NCBI RefSeq assembly: GCF_900110345.1
Contig: NZ_FODJ01000004.1
Location: 1 to 60,921 of the forward strand
Direction: 5' to 3'
DNA length: 60,921 nucleotides
Origin: Amphibacillus marinus
GTDB lineage: Bacteria; Bacillota; Bacilli; Bacillales; Amphibacillaceae
Shown here: positions 26,282-35,327 of the stretch, piece by piece
Layout: every line of letters starts with the position of its first letter
Position numbering within the stretch: position 1 is the stretch's first letter
The notes under the pieces: generated by a model
The model's input: the letters and a program-made list of their open reading frames with translations, nothing else
What the model was told of the DNA's origin: nothing
Databases searched by the model: none
Made by a program: the position numbers and the translations under genes

Positions 26282-28966
26282 TTAAACTGCACTTTTTTTC
26301 CTAAGCTTTAACCTAATATATTTATCAATCTCGACAACAAGAAGCACAATAATACCAGCAATGATCGCAATTGACCACTCTAATAGAGTTAATGGTTCAG
26401 TATAGAAGACAGCTTGCATGAACGGTACATAGGTGAGAATAAGCTGCAAGATAAGCATAATCCCGATAATAAGAAAAGCTTTCTTATTGGTGAAAAAGGC
26501 TTTAGAGAAAGCTAGGGCTGCAGTACGGATGTTAAACAGGTAAAAAATCTTGCTCATGACAATAATGTTAACCATCATTGTTCCTGCGGTTACTTTATCT
26601 GCCCCCATGTCAATTAGCCAATCATAGGCAATTAAGCTGATCAACGCCATTAGTACCGAAACATAAGTCATTTGCCAGATATCACGCTTATTCATGAGTG
26701 AATCGCCTGTTTTTCGTGGAGACCGACTCATGATGCCGGGCTCAGCAGGTTCAAAGATAAAGGCAAACTGAATCGTAATTGCCGATACCATGTTAATCCA
26801 GAGCATCTGGGTCGCCTGTAAGGGCATGTCACGTTGAGCCAGAATGGTAAAGGCAATAATTAATCCTTCGGCAAACGAGGTAGGCAACAGGAAGAGAATA
26901 CTTTTTTTAATGTTCTCATAGATTCTGCGTCCTTCTCGAATGGCTATCGCCATTGTGGAAAAGTTGTCATCTGCTAATACCATATCGGCAGATTCCTTTG
27001 CGACATCTGTTCCTTTCATCCCCATTGCAATCCCGATATCCGCTTTTTTCAGAGCAGGTGCATCATTAACACCATCTCCAGTCATGGCAGTTACCTTACC
27101 ACTCTTCTGTAGTGCCTCAATAATATCAAGTTTATTCTTTGGTGTTGTTCGGGCAAAGACCTGATAACTATTAACAATATCTTCTAATTTCTCGGACGAT
27201 AATGCATCTATCTCAGCACCGGTAATGGTTTGGATATGATCAGCTAGCCCTAAGTGCTCGCCAATAGCTTTCGCTGTAATGGGGTGGTCACCGGTAATCA
27301 TTTTAACTGCTATCCCAGCCTGTTTCATGACTTTCAAAGCCTCTATGACTTCTTCGCGCGGTGGATCAATGATCCCAACAATCCCAACCAGCTTAATGCC
27401 ACTGGTCAAGTCCTCATGGTTAATGCTATTCGCTGATTGATCAACATCTTTAACACCGACAGCAACAACCCGCTTTCCTTGAGCAGATAAGGCATCAACT
27501 CTTTGCTTCCAAGTGTCGTTGTCAAAATGCTGATCAAATGCCTTTGCCATTGGAAAGAGGCGATCAGGCGAGCCTTTGATGAACAGCTTACGTTCATTAT
27601 TGTTATCAATGGCTAATTTGGCGATATATCGATAGTCCGAATCAAATGGAATCTTGTCAAGCTCATCCCATAATGGTTGATTAAGGCCAAATGCTTTATG
27701 GTAAAGTGTTAAAAATGATCCGTCGGTGGGCTCACCATTGATAAACCAACCTTCTGTATCATTAGTTAATACAGTATCATTGGCTAGATAACCGGCTACT
27801 AATAATTCCGCCAACTCAGGATCATTAGCCAGATCGACCACTTCATTGTTCATCAACAGCTGTCCGTTAGGTGCATAACCAGTTCCGGAAACGGTGTAGT
27901 AATGTTCAGACGTATAGATATCTTGAACAGTCATCTCATTTTTTGTTAAGGTACCCGTTTTATCTGTTGCAATGACGTCAACTGAGCCTAACGTTTCCAC
28001 TGCAGGTAAAGTCTTCACGATGGTCTTGTTCTTTTTCGCCATATCACTAACACCCATGGCAAGAATAACAGAGGTTGTTGCCGGTAAGCCTTCAGGGACA
28101 GAGCCAACAATCATCGTTACGATTGCTAATGCGAGCACCGCTAGTGAGTATGTTTCAATAAACAACCCAAAGATAAATAAGGCGATTGCCGCACCAATAA
28201 TAACGTAGGAGATACCTTTACCAAGATTATCAATCTCTTTCATTAAAGGTGTCTTCTTTTGCGCAACTTTATTTACCTCGGTCGAAATTTGTCCGATTTG
28301 GGTGTCAATTGCTGTTGCAACAACAACTCCCGTCCCACTACCGTTTGTAATTGAGCTAGAAGCGAACGCCATATTCACTTGATCAGCTAATGGTGTTGGC
28401 TGCTCAATTATAATGGATTGCTTCATAATCGAGTCTGCTTCACCGGTAAGCGAAGACTCTTGTATTCTTAAGTTATCAGCATCTACAATTCTTAAATCGG
28501 CAGGTACATGGTCCCCGGCTTCTAGATAGACTAAGTCACCAGGTACAATATTTTGAGCGGGAATATCAATCCGATGACCCTCGCGAATAACCGTAGCATT
28601 CGACGAAAGTAGCTTCTGAATTTTCTCAAGAGCATTTGAAGCATTTACTTCTTGATAATAGCCAATACAAGCATTAATAATAATCACCAGACCGATAATT
28701 ATTGAATCGGACAAGTGTCCCATGCCAAAGGTCAAGCCAGCAGCGACAATTAAAATATAAATAATCATATTATTAAATTGGCGCAAAAACAGTTTCCATT
28801 TTGGTGTGTCCTCATGCTCAATTTGATTAGGACCGTGTATTGCCAGGCGTTCCTGTGCTTCTTGCTTTGTTAAGCCTTTTTCTGGAGAAACCTTAAAGCG
28901 TTTAAAGACCTCCTCTTTAGCAAGTTGATAAAATCCTTGCTGTCGAGCTTCTATATTGTTCTTCAT
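26282..28966 (-). CDS. P-type cation-transporting ATPase (SERCA-like, P2 type)
   Basis: About 894 residues from ATG 28966, spaced correctly from AAGGA; an upstream ATG at 28987 adds seven residues but has no good site. It has the N-terminal cation ATPase domain, the TGEA actuator loop, phosphorylated Asp in DKTGTLTKNEMT, the PEGL motif in TM4, and MTGDGVNDAPALKKADIGIA. Ten helices are expected. TM6 reads WINMVSAITIQFAFIFEP, lacking the Asn/Asp pair of TM6 that coordinates Ca2+ in SERCA, so Ca2+ is not assured. Na+, K+ or another ion are alternatives. It exports or exchanges cations across the cell membrane. The gene has its own promoter and a long structured leader that probably senses an ion. 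Confidence 0.93.
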   Translation of the reverse strand: MKNNIEARQQGFYQLAKEEVFKRFKVSPEKGLTKQEAQERLAIHGPNQIEHEDTPKWKLFLRQFNNMIIYILIVAAGLTFGMGHLSDSIIIGLVIIINACIGYYQEVNASNALEKIQKLLSSNATVIREGHRIDIPAQNIVPGDLVYLEAGDHVPADLRIVDADNLRIQESSLTGEADSIMKQSIIIEQPTPLADQVNMAFASSSITNGSGTGVVVATAIDTQIGQISTEVNKVAQKKTPLMKEIDNLGKGISYVIIGAAIALFIFGLFIETYSLAVLALAIVTMIVGSVPEGLPATTSVILAMGVSDMAKKNKTIVKTLPAVETLGSVDVIATDKTGTLTKNEMTVQDIYTSEHYYTVSGTGYAPNGQLLMNNEVVDLANDPELAELLVAGYLANDTVLTNDTEGWFINGEPTDGSFLTLYHKAFGLNQPLWDELDKIPFDSDYRYIAKLAIDNNNERKLFIKGSPDRLFPMAKAFDQHFDNDTWKQRVDALSAQGKRVVAVGVKDVDQSANSINHEDLTSGIKLVGIVGIIDPPREEVIEALKVMKQAGIAVKMITGDHPITAKAIGEHLGLADHIQTITGAEIDALSSEKLEDIVNSYQVFARTTPKNKLDIIEALQKSGKVTAMTGDGVNDAPALKKADIGIAMGMKGTDVAKESADMVLADDNFSTMAIAIREGRRIYENIKKSILFLLPTSFAEGLIIAFTILAQRDMPLQATQMLWINMVSAITIQFAFIFEPAEPGIMSRSPRKTGDSLMNKRDIWQMTYVSVLMALISLIAYDWLIDMGADKVTAGTMMVNIIVMSKIFYLFNIRTAALAFSKAFFTNKKAFLIIGIMLILQLILTYVPFMQAVFYTEPLTLLEWSIAIIAGIIVLLVVEIDKYIRLKLRKKSAV

Positions 28967-29201
28967 TTTGTGTTTTCCTTCTTTCATATAATTGTGAGTA
29001 CGACAAAAAAACAGCTTCCTTTTTTATTTCTAAAAAATAAAAAGAACCCGTCTACTCACGTAATATAAGAAAAGGAAAGCCTTTATTTATGGTCGCCCTA
29101 TGGGGGTCTGCATCTTCTTCTGCCTCATTCGGTTGGCAATTAGAAAAAGCAACTGTCCTTGACTCGTCCAATGATGATTCCACCTCCTCAATCAGTAATT
29201 A
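28967..29201 (-). ncRNA. Structured 5' leader of the P-type ATPase gene, candidate riboswitch
   Basis: From the predicted start near 29201 to the ATG the leader is about 235 nt and rich in pairing potential. On the minus strand conserved-looking purine blocks (AAGGACAG, GAGGCAG, GCAGACC) alternate with small stems. The distal part holds a hairpin of U- and A-rich arms (TTCTTTTTATTT with AAATAAAAAAGGAA) followed by seven T residues, a terminator. That unit is enclosed by GTGAGTA-GAC with GTC-G-TACTCAC (29050-29059 with 28994-29004). A terminator before a metal ATPase gene suggests ligand control. I cannot match it to the M-box, yybP-ykoY or NiCo consensus with confidence. Confidence 0.55.
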
Positions 29202-29207
29202 GCTTTG

Positions 29208-29236
29208 ATTATATATAATCTGCTAACAAATGTCAA
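29208..29236 (-). promoter_or_regulatory. Consensus sigma-A promoter of the P-type ATPase gene
   Basis: The minus strand carries TTGACA (29231-29236) and TATAAT (29208-29213) with exactly 17 bp between. This is the best promoter in the window; the -10 sits in the palindrome GATTATATATAATC. Confidence 0.88.
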
Positions 29237-29334
29237 AGGGCAAAGACTAATACGATAATCTAGCATACTAATTACATACTATGCATAGAATGAAAGGTAG
29301 ACTTGGATGGTTAATAGAGAGGGTGTTGGCTATC

Positions 29335-30027
29335 GTGTTATGTGCCGAGCAATTGACAAAGAAATATCGCACTGGAGAAGGTGTTTTTAATCTTAATTTT
29401 AAAGTGAGTAATGGAAAAATAGTTGGACTTGTTGGGACAAGTGGCTCTGGTAAGACAACATTAATGAGATGCCTAGCCGGATTACTTGAGCCAGATGAGG
29501 GCCGAGTGCTATTAGACGGCTCACATCCTAATACTAGTGAAGGAAGAAAAAAGATCGCCTATTTGCCTGAGCAGGCTGACTTAATTCCAGATTTAACAGT
29601 AGTTGAGCAACTCCATTTTAAAGCAATGGCCTTTGGGCATAAAGGACCTTCACTCGAGCGTATCGTTCAGGAAGCGATTAAAGCGGTAAATCTTGGTGCC
29701 TATGCTGAGCAATTATGTGGCCAGTTATCGGCAGGACAGCGGAGGAGGGTATGGCTTGCTTGGGCTGTGCTACAACAGGCTGAGCTATATTTGTTAGATG
29801 ACCCGACATCAGGGTTAGATCGAAAAACGCAAAAATGGTTAAAACAATGGTTGGATGAACAAAGGCTTGCAGGAAATAGTATTGTAGTGGCTACCCAACA
29901 TATTCATTGGATAGAGGATATTGCGGATTATTGCCTCGTACTTGAGCAAGGGAAAATCGTAAAAAGAAAGAAACGACCAAATAAGCTTATTGTTCTAGAT
30001 GAAAAGTTGTTAAATAGACAGGATTGA
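29335..30027 (+). CDS. ABC transporter ATP-binding protein, exporter type, with Asp in place of the Walker B Glu
   Basis: The frame is open from ATG 29281, but the natural N-terminus (LCAEQLTKKYRTGEGVF) and AGAGGGTG before GTG 29335 fix the start there, giving 230 residues. Walker A is GTSGSGKTT, Q-loop LPEQADL, signature LSAGQRRRV, and H-loop ATQH. Walker B reads YLLDDPTSGLD: the catalytic Glu that normally follows the Asp is Asp. Turnover may therefore be slow, though some ATPases work this way. It overlaps the next gene, a multi-helix membrane protein, and together they form an ABC-2-type exporter of unknown substrate. Confidence 0.87.
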   Translation: MLCAEQLTKKYRTGEGVFNLNFKVSNGKIVGLVGTSGSGKTTLMRCLAGLLEPDEGRVLLDGSHPNTSEGRKKIAYLPEQADLIPDLTVVEQLHFKAMAFGHKGPSLERIVQEAIKAVNLGAYAEQLCGQLSAGQRRRVWLAWAVLQQAELYLLDDPTSGLDRKTQKWLKQWLDEQRLAGNSIVVATQHIHWIEDIADYCLVLEQGKIVKRKKRPNKLIVLDEKLLNRQD

Positions 30028-30038
30028 GGGGACTGATA

Positions 30039-31448
30039 ATGCAAGTTATTTTTTTATTACATCTTCGGCGATATAAGCGGCAGTTCATGAATCAATTTAG
30101 CAAAATGGACAATATCTTGTTCATTGCTGTACCTATTATTGTAGCGGTATGGTTTATCCAGCATTATTTTTACCTAAAGCCCGATCAGCTAGCAACGAGG
30201 TGGATAGGTTGGTTAATGGTTGGATTTGTTTTGATAGGAGCAATAGCTGGACTTTTAGCGAGTCTGCTACCGGTGAATCGAAATGATTTAAGCTGGTTAA
30301 CTACAAGTCAAACGGAATTGGTACGCCAAGTGTGCAGTCTCTTTATTGTCAAGGTTGTGCCTTTCTTTTCTGTGTGGATTGGAGCAGCAGCTTTATTTGA
30401 GCTTTTTCTATTTGTTAGGGGAGACTGGCAGCCGATTGTCTTTAAAGCAATCGTTTCATTTATCGCTTTACTTTTTCCTAGCTGGCTTGCTTTTTGCTGT
30501 TCAACCATTCGAAGTGATGCTATGAAAAAGAGGCTAGCACTGGGTGTTGCTAATTTATTAGGATTTGGCTATCTTGTCCTAACCATTATGCTCATTACTG
30601 ATGACGGTACTTCATTATTTATCAGCCTACTTGATCAGTTAGGTGCGTTTGTTTATGGACGAATAACCCTTGTTGCAGTCTTATTGTTTTTACTGGCTGT
30701 TGGTGTGTCTATTAGTTTTATTATCTACTTTATAAAAAAGCCTACCTTTATAACTTTTATCTATAGTGAAACAGAATCTTTGGCTAGAAATAAGCAAAAA
30801 CCTATGCGATTAGGATTAAACAAGAGTATGGTTAGTAATCGCTACCCATTTGTTTGGCTTGAATGCAAACGGATAAAGGCTAAGCGAGCAGGGGTGGTCT
30901 TTATAATTAGTTTGCCTGTCATTGTTTTGTTGATCGTTAAAGCTCCCTCTTATTATGAAGGATTGTTTGTCTTTGCAAGTCTATTATATCTAATTGCTGG
31001 CTATCGCTCTCGTGTTATTCAACATCATTGTTATCATACGCTAATATTGTTTCCTGGACGTCTGCTCACTAAAGTAATTCAAATTGAGGTGCTCTCGATA
31101 CTCTCAGTTGTAGGCGGTGTCGTTCTCTTTCATTGTCTTGGACTGCTGCTTAGCATCCAAGTGACTGGATCTAGAATAGTTTTACTCTACCTACTGCTTG
31201 CCTTGGCCATTGTTATAAGGTTATATACGCTAATTCGCATGAGTAAGCATCATCAATTGTTAGGCTTGAACTACTTAAAATGGATATCAGCCTGGTGTTT
31301 ACTAATATTTTTTACTAGTTTCTTGTTTAGGTTTTTTCCGAGTAGTCAATTAACTAATTTGATCTATGCTTATGGTAGCCTTGGTATCTTGCTTGTTTTT
31401 GGAATCCATATGATTCTCTTAATGAATCGAGTAAAGGCAGAGTTATGA
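30039..31448 (+). CDS. ABC-2-type exporter membrane subunit
   Basis: A 469-residue integral membrane protein with about 10-12 predicted helices and basic cytoplasmic loops. The frame opens at TTG 30024, but ATG 30039 follows GAGGGG at correct distance. It has no recognisable sequence motif beyond helix pattern. The adjoining ATPase gene gives the function. The next gene, the LRR surface protein, starts 140 bp downstream on the same strand, so a shared role cannot be excluded. Confidence 0.75.
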   Translation: MQVIFLLHLRRYKRQFMNQFSKMDNILFIAVPIIVAVWFIQHYFYLKPDQLATRWIGWLMVGFVLIGAIAGLLASLLPVNRNDLSWLTTSQTELVRQVCSLFIVKVVPFFSVWIGAAALFELFLFVRGDWQPIVFKAIVSFIALLFPSWLAFCCSTIRSDAMKKRLALGVANLLGFGYLVLTIMLITDDGTSLFISLLDQLGAFVYGRITLVAVLLFLLAVGVSISFIIYFIKKPTFITFIYSETESLARNKQKPMRLGLNKSMVSNRYPFVWLECKRIKAKRAGVVFIISLPVIVLLIVKAPSYYEGLFVFASLLYLIAGYRSRVIQHHCYHTLILFPGRLLTKVIQIEVLSILSVVGGVVLFHCLGLLLSIQVTGSRIVLLYLLLALAIVIRLYTLIRMSKHHQLLGLNYLKWISAWCLLIFFTSFLFRFFPSSQLTNLIYAYGSLGILLVFGIHMILLMNRVKAEL

Positions 31449-31588
31449 TGACGTTTAACTATCTTAATCTAACCATTAATAGTATTACTCTCATGTAAAT
31501 AGTGAGTAAGGTTTTTGTTAACGTTCGGTAAATTCCACCTCTAGCTTACGAAAGCTTGCTATAGTGAATAAAAAAAGAGGTGGACATC

Positions 31589-34165
31589 ATGATCTTAAGA
31601 ATAAAACATCGCTTAGTACTTATTGTTGTCATTAGTTTTGGTTTTTTAATCAATACAGCTTATACACATGCCGAAAACGAGCAAGAGACTCAAACCAATT
31701 ATGAGATATTGATGATAGAGGAGGCATTTACCGATGCCTCCCTTTTAGCGGCCGTAAAAGAAGAAATAGCAGCGCTTGGCTACCATGAACTTAGTTATGA
31801 AGCTTTAGCAACTATTACTGAACTAGTAAGCGTCCGCAATCAAGGGATTTCTAGCTTGGCAGGAATAGAGCTGTTGACCAATTTACAAGCTCTTGAAATG
31901 CGCTCCAATCAAATAGATGATTTAACACCGCTGTCAGCGTTAACCCAGTTAGAGTCAATTGATTTAAGAGAAAATAGCCTGGTAACCTTAGTTGGTATTG
32001 AAAATTTAATTAATCTAAAAATTTTAGACGTACGGGTAAACGCTATTGAATCATTAACACCGCTAGGACAATTACTTAATTTAGAGCAACTTGATATTCG
32101 TGATAATCGTGTAACAGATATTACTGCTCTTGAAGATTTATCACAGCTTACTGAATTTAGTGCAAGGAATAATGGCATCGTCGATGTAGCACCTTTGGCC
32201 AACGCAACAGAAATGGTGGAGCTAAACCTTCATTCAAATCAAGTAGCGGATATATCTGCTCTATCCTCGCTAACGAAAATGGAACGGTTAGTATTGAGAA
32301 GGAATAATATAACTGATATTAGTGCGTTACAGTACATGAGTAGATTAGAGGACCTTAACATTCGTGATAATGCAATTACTGATATTCGTCCGTTGGAAAA
32401 TTTAGCAAGGCTTCGTATTCGTTTGAACCTTGATGGGAACACGGGAATTACTGACTTCACACCAATTGCTCACTATTATCATGAGATAGAAGATGTTGAT
32501 TTTGTCTTACCTGGTCGACCTCCAATTAATTTAGATGATTTGAATCCGGTCATTGGTGAGGCAAGACTAGCAAGCATAAGGACAGATGTGCTGGCTGCCA
32601 ATGCACATATTACTGATCGTAATATTCGCGCAACCAAGCTTGAGCAGCTGGCAACTGGACCGTTTGCTTTTTATCGTGGGACTGCTTCACTATTTTTTCG
32701 AGATATAAACAATAATGTCATTGAATTTCCTGAAAGCTGGAATGCGCTAAATCAGTTTAATACGTGGATTACAGGTGATTTGCATATAGAAAATATCGGG
32801 TTTTATGGTAATCGATTTGGAGAGGCTATCTTTGAATTAAATGATTTTGACGAAGTAGGAATTGCGCCTTTTTACTATGATCTAGTAAAATTTGGTACGA
32901 GTCTCTACTTATTAAATGATGCGGCACCAAGACTACAGCTTGAAGAGACTACGATTATGAATAGTGTCAATCATTACGCTAGCGCCTATCAAGCAGCCGT
33001 TCAGCGCGTTGCGGATGGAGAGATTAATGTTGAAGAGCATTATTTTACTCAGGATAATTTAACTGGGTTTATTGGTGAGTTTGCAAAATCTGTGAGTGGT
33101 GAACCATTAAATAATCAGTTAACAACTTGGACAACAATAGGAAATGGCCGACAATTTGATATAACAAACAACCGCCTTGCTTTAGCTACAGAGACGGAAA
33201 AACAGAACATAATTGATAACTGGTCGACGTACATCGCAGGCATTGATCAAAATATAAAAGATGAGGTAGGACAAGACTATTTTGAAATTAAGGATATTGC
33301 CCGCCGAATTAATGCTGGCCTAGGTAGCTTGGGCTATGATCGTTTCTATATCTTGATTGAGGGAGAGACATCATCGCTAGAGGACGATATTATCCTAGAT
33401 GTGAAAGCTCAGGGACCATCAGCTGTTGAGGCTTCAGGTTTATTTAACGGATCAGAATATGGAGCGCATGCAAACCGAACTATTGCTGGAACCTTTGCGT
33501 TGCACAATTTTGCCGATATTCACTGGGGGACATTAGAGGTCAATGACCAGTCTTTCTTAGTAAAGGAACGGTCGCCTTTTAAAGATGAAGTTGGTCCAAC
33601 TGATTTCGCAGGCGTTGCTGATTTAGATAATTTTATTCAGGCAAGTGCTGAAGCAACTGCCTATGCCCATATTAGAGCCGCGCGTCAACTGGGTGTTAAT
33701 GATTATGTTAATAATTTAGCTACCGTTTTTACAAATTATGGTGATGATTTTGCTGAAGAATTTACTGAAGTTAGCTTGCGTTACTATGCTCAGGTTCTTA
33801 GTGATCAGCAATTGTATAGAGAGCTTTATGCTGATGGTGCATTTGAGCAAGATGAAGAAGAGAATGGTGCTCCAACAGATCCAGTAGATTCAGAGGATCC
33901 AATCGATTTGGAAGATCCAGTAGATTCAGAAGAACCGATTGATGAAGAAGATTCAATAGACCCCGCAGACCCAGTAGATATAGAGGATTCGGTAGATCCA
34001 AGTGAGGGAACAATTGAAGATTTACGTAATGAAAGTGAGAGCAGTGGTGAGGCGTTACCAGCAACGGCAACAACACAGTTTAACTATCTGATTTTGGGAC
34101 TAGTGCTCCTTTTAAGTGGGGGCGGCGTTTTCACCTATTATAGATTGCGAACTAACCAAAGCTAA
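31589..34165 (+). CDS. Cell-wall-anchored LRR-DUF2252 protein
   Basis: ATG 31589 follows AAAGAGGTGG. Numbered from the in-frame GTG three codons upstream: signal peptide 4-31; internalin-type leucine-rich repeats, about 22 residues each, 80-315; a DUF2252 domain about 345-745; an acidic Asp-Pro repeat linker 767-807; sorting signal LPATAT at 826-831, then a hydrophobic helix and basic tail (YRLRTNQS). DUF2252 is recognised from YRGTASLFFRDI (365-376), GDLHIENIGFYG (399-410) and ELNDFDE (419-425), which look like the HxDxxxxN and DxD catalytic and metal-binding motifs of aminoglycoside-phosphotransferase-like kinases; K609 (ILDVKAQG) may be the nucleotide-contacting Lys. A kinase-fold domain on the outer face is unusual. 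The LPATA motif resembles LPxTA sites of class D-type sortases; no sortase gene is in the window. Confidence 0.88.
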   Translation: MILRIKHRLVLIVVISFGFLINTAYTHAENEQETQTNYEILMIEEAFTDASLLAAVKEEIAALGYHELSYEALATITELVSVRNQGISSLAGIELLTNLQALEMRSNQIDDLTPLSALTQLESIDLRENSLVTLVGIENLINLKILDVRVNAIESLTPLGQLLNLEQLDIRDNRVTDITALEDLSQLTEFSARNNGIVDVAPLANATEMVELNLHSNQVADISALSSLTKMERLVLRRNNITDISALQYMSRLEDLNIRDNAITDIRPLENLARLRIRLNLDGNTGITDFTPIAHYYHEIEDVDFVLPGRPPINLDDLNPVIGEARLASIRTDVLAANAHITDRNIRATKLEQLATGPFAFYRGTASLFFRDINNNVIEFPESWNALNQFNTWITGDLHIENIGFYGNRFGEAIFELNDFDEVGIAPFYYDLVKFGTSLYLLNDAAPRLQLEETTIMNSVNHYASAYQAAVQRVADGEINVEEHYFTQDNLTGFIGEFAKSVSGEPLNNQLTTWTTIGNGRQFDITNNRLALATETEKQNIIDNWSTYIAGIDQNIKDEVGQDYFEIKDIARRINAGLGSLGYDRFYILIEGETSSLEDDIILDVKAQGPSAVEASGLFNGSEYGAHANRTIAGTFALHNFADIHWGTLEVNDQSFLVKERSPFKDEVGPTDFAGVADLDNFIQASAEATAYAHIRAARQLGVNDYVNNLATVFTNYGDDFAEEFTEVSLRYYAQVLSDQQLYRELYADGAFEQDEEENGAPTDPVDSEDPIDLEDPVDSEEPIDEEDSIDPADPVDIEDSVDPSEGTIEDLRNESESSGEALPATATTQFNYLILGLVLLLSGGGVFTYYRLRTNQS

Positions 34166-34172
34166 TAAAAGA

Positions 34173-34365
34173 GCAGATTAACTGATTGTAGGCCCCCCTT
34201 AGCATAAGATGAGAATCCAAGTATGCGAAGTGGGGGTTAACAGTCAGTCAAAGTCAATTTGTTCAGAGCTCTTTTTTGGAGGCAACACTTTGGTCATAGC
34301 TTTAGGTGCAAGCATGTGATGCTGCCAATTAGCGGAGGAAAGAAAACCACCACTAAATGAAGATA
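34173..34365 (+). repeat. Dispersed double-hairpin element, copy A
   Basis: Shares with copies B and C the starting word ACTGATTGT/ACTGACTGT, an inner hairpin, the partner ACAGTCAGT, and a second short hairpin ending near ACTAAATGAAGAT. In this copy CCCCCCTTAGCATA pairs with TATGCGAAGTGGGGG. It lies between the LRR gene and the aldo/keto reductase, and may also act as a terminator. Confidence 0.6.
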
Positions 34366-34419
34366 CTCCTTATTAGTGAATACGCTGCTTTTTGACTAGC
34401 GAGTGTCAATTGGATAACT

Positions 34420-35244
34420 TTAACGATTATTCATCTCATTCGGATGTGGTCCTCGACGTCTATCTAGGTTAAGTGCATTAATCTGCTCCATCTCCTCAGT
34501 CGCCAGTTCAAAATCAAACACGTTAAAGTTCTCCTCAATTCGCGATGGTGTCACGGATTTAGGAATAACGATTGAATGGCTTTGTAAATGCCAACGTAAG
34601 ATAACTTGAGCAGCAGTCTTGTTGTGTTTAGTAGCAATTGCTTTAATAACATCGTCTTTTAAAATATCGCCGCCTTGCTCTAATGGGCTCCATGCCTCAA
34701 GGTAAATATTGTGTTGGGCACAAAAGGCTTTCAACTCTGTTTGAGCTAGATGAGGGTGACATTCAACTTGATTCAAAACGGGTTTAACATCACATTCCTT
34801 TAACAAACGCTCAAGGTGTTCAATTTCAAAATTACATACACCAATGGCTTTAACGCGACCATCTTTGTAAAGGTGTTCAAGTGCTTGGTATGTCTCAATA
34901 TACTGATCGTACTGTGGAGTAGGCCAGTGAATAAGATAGAGGTCGACATAATCCAATTCAAGCCGAGCTAAGCTTTCTTCAAAAGCGCGTAATGTACTGT
35001 CGTAGCCTTGATCACTATTCCAAACCTTGGTTGTAATAAATAAATCTTCTCGTGGAACAGTCGTGTTCTTGAGGGCTTGTCCAACGCCTTCCTCATTACG
35101 ATAAATCATTGCCGTATCAATTGAACGATAGCCGACTTCAAGTGCTTTATTAACAGCGGCTGTAGCCCCCTCATTTTTTACTTGCCATACGCCAAATCCT
35201 AGCTGCGGCATTTTTAACCCATTATTTAGTGTGACATAGTTCAA
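34420..35244 (-). CDS. Aldo/keto reductase, YvgN/glyoxal-reductase-like (copy 1)
   Basis: A 274-residue AKR. The start is TTG 35244, eight bases after AAGGTGG; the frame is open to 35256. The catalytic tetrad is visible: Asp and Tyr in SIDTAMIYRNEEGVG, Lys in FITTKVWN, His in YLIHWPTP. The C-terminal NADPH-binding loop is VIPKSVTPSRIEENFNVF. It resembles the B. subtilis glyoxal/methylglyoxal reductases YvgN and YtbE, which reduce reactive aldehydes. It is a tandem partner of the next gene, with 60-80 bp between them. Confidence 0.9.
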   Translation of the reverse strand: MNYVTLNNGLKMPQLGFGVWQVKNEGATAAVNKALEVGYRSIDTAMIYRNEEGVGQALKNTTVPREDLFITTKVWNSDQGYDSTLRAFEESLARLELDYVDLYLIHWPTPQYDQYIETYQALEHLYKDGRVKAIGVCNFEIEHLERLLKECDVKPVLNQVECHPHLAQTELKAFCAQHNIYLEAWSPLEQGGDILKDDVIKAIATKHNKTAAQVILRWHLQSHSIVIPKSVTPSRIEENFNVFDFELATEEMEQINALNLDRRRGPHPNEMNNR

Positions 35245-35327
35245 TAGTATAACCACCTTTTATAGTTGGTATTAACAAGTACCCCTCTTTTTTAAGAGCG
35301 TAAACGACAGCGTGTCCCAGCGGTGTT

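Noticed and set aside
28967-29201. Assigning the leader to the M-box, yybP-ykoY or NiCo class
   Set aside because: Some words look similar, but I could not fit a full consensus by eye, so no class name is given.
33798-34076. Minus-strand frame opposite the acidic linker of the LRR protein
   Set aside because: Its Leu-rich repeat is the antisense of the Asp-Pro repeats; no start signal.
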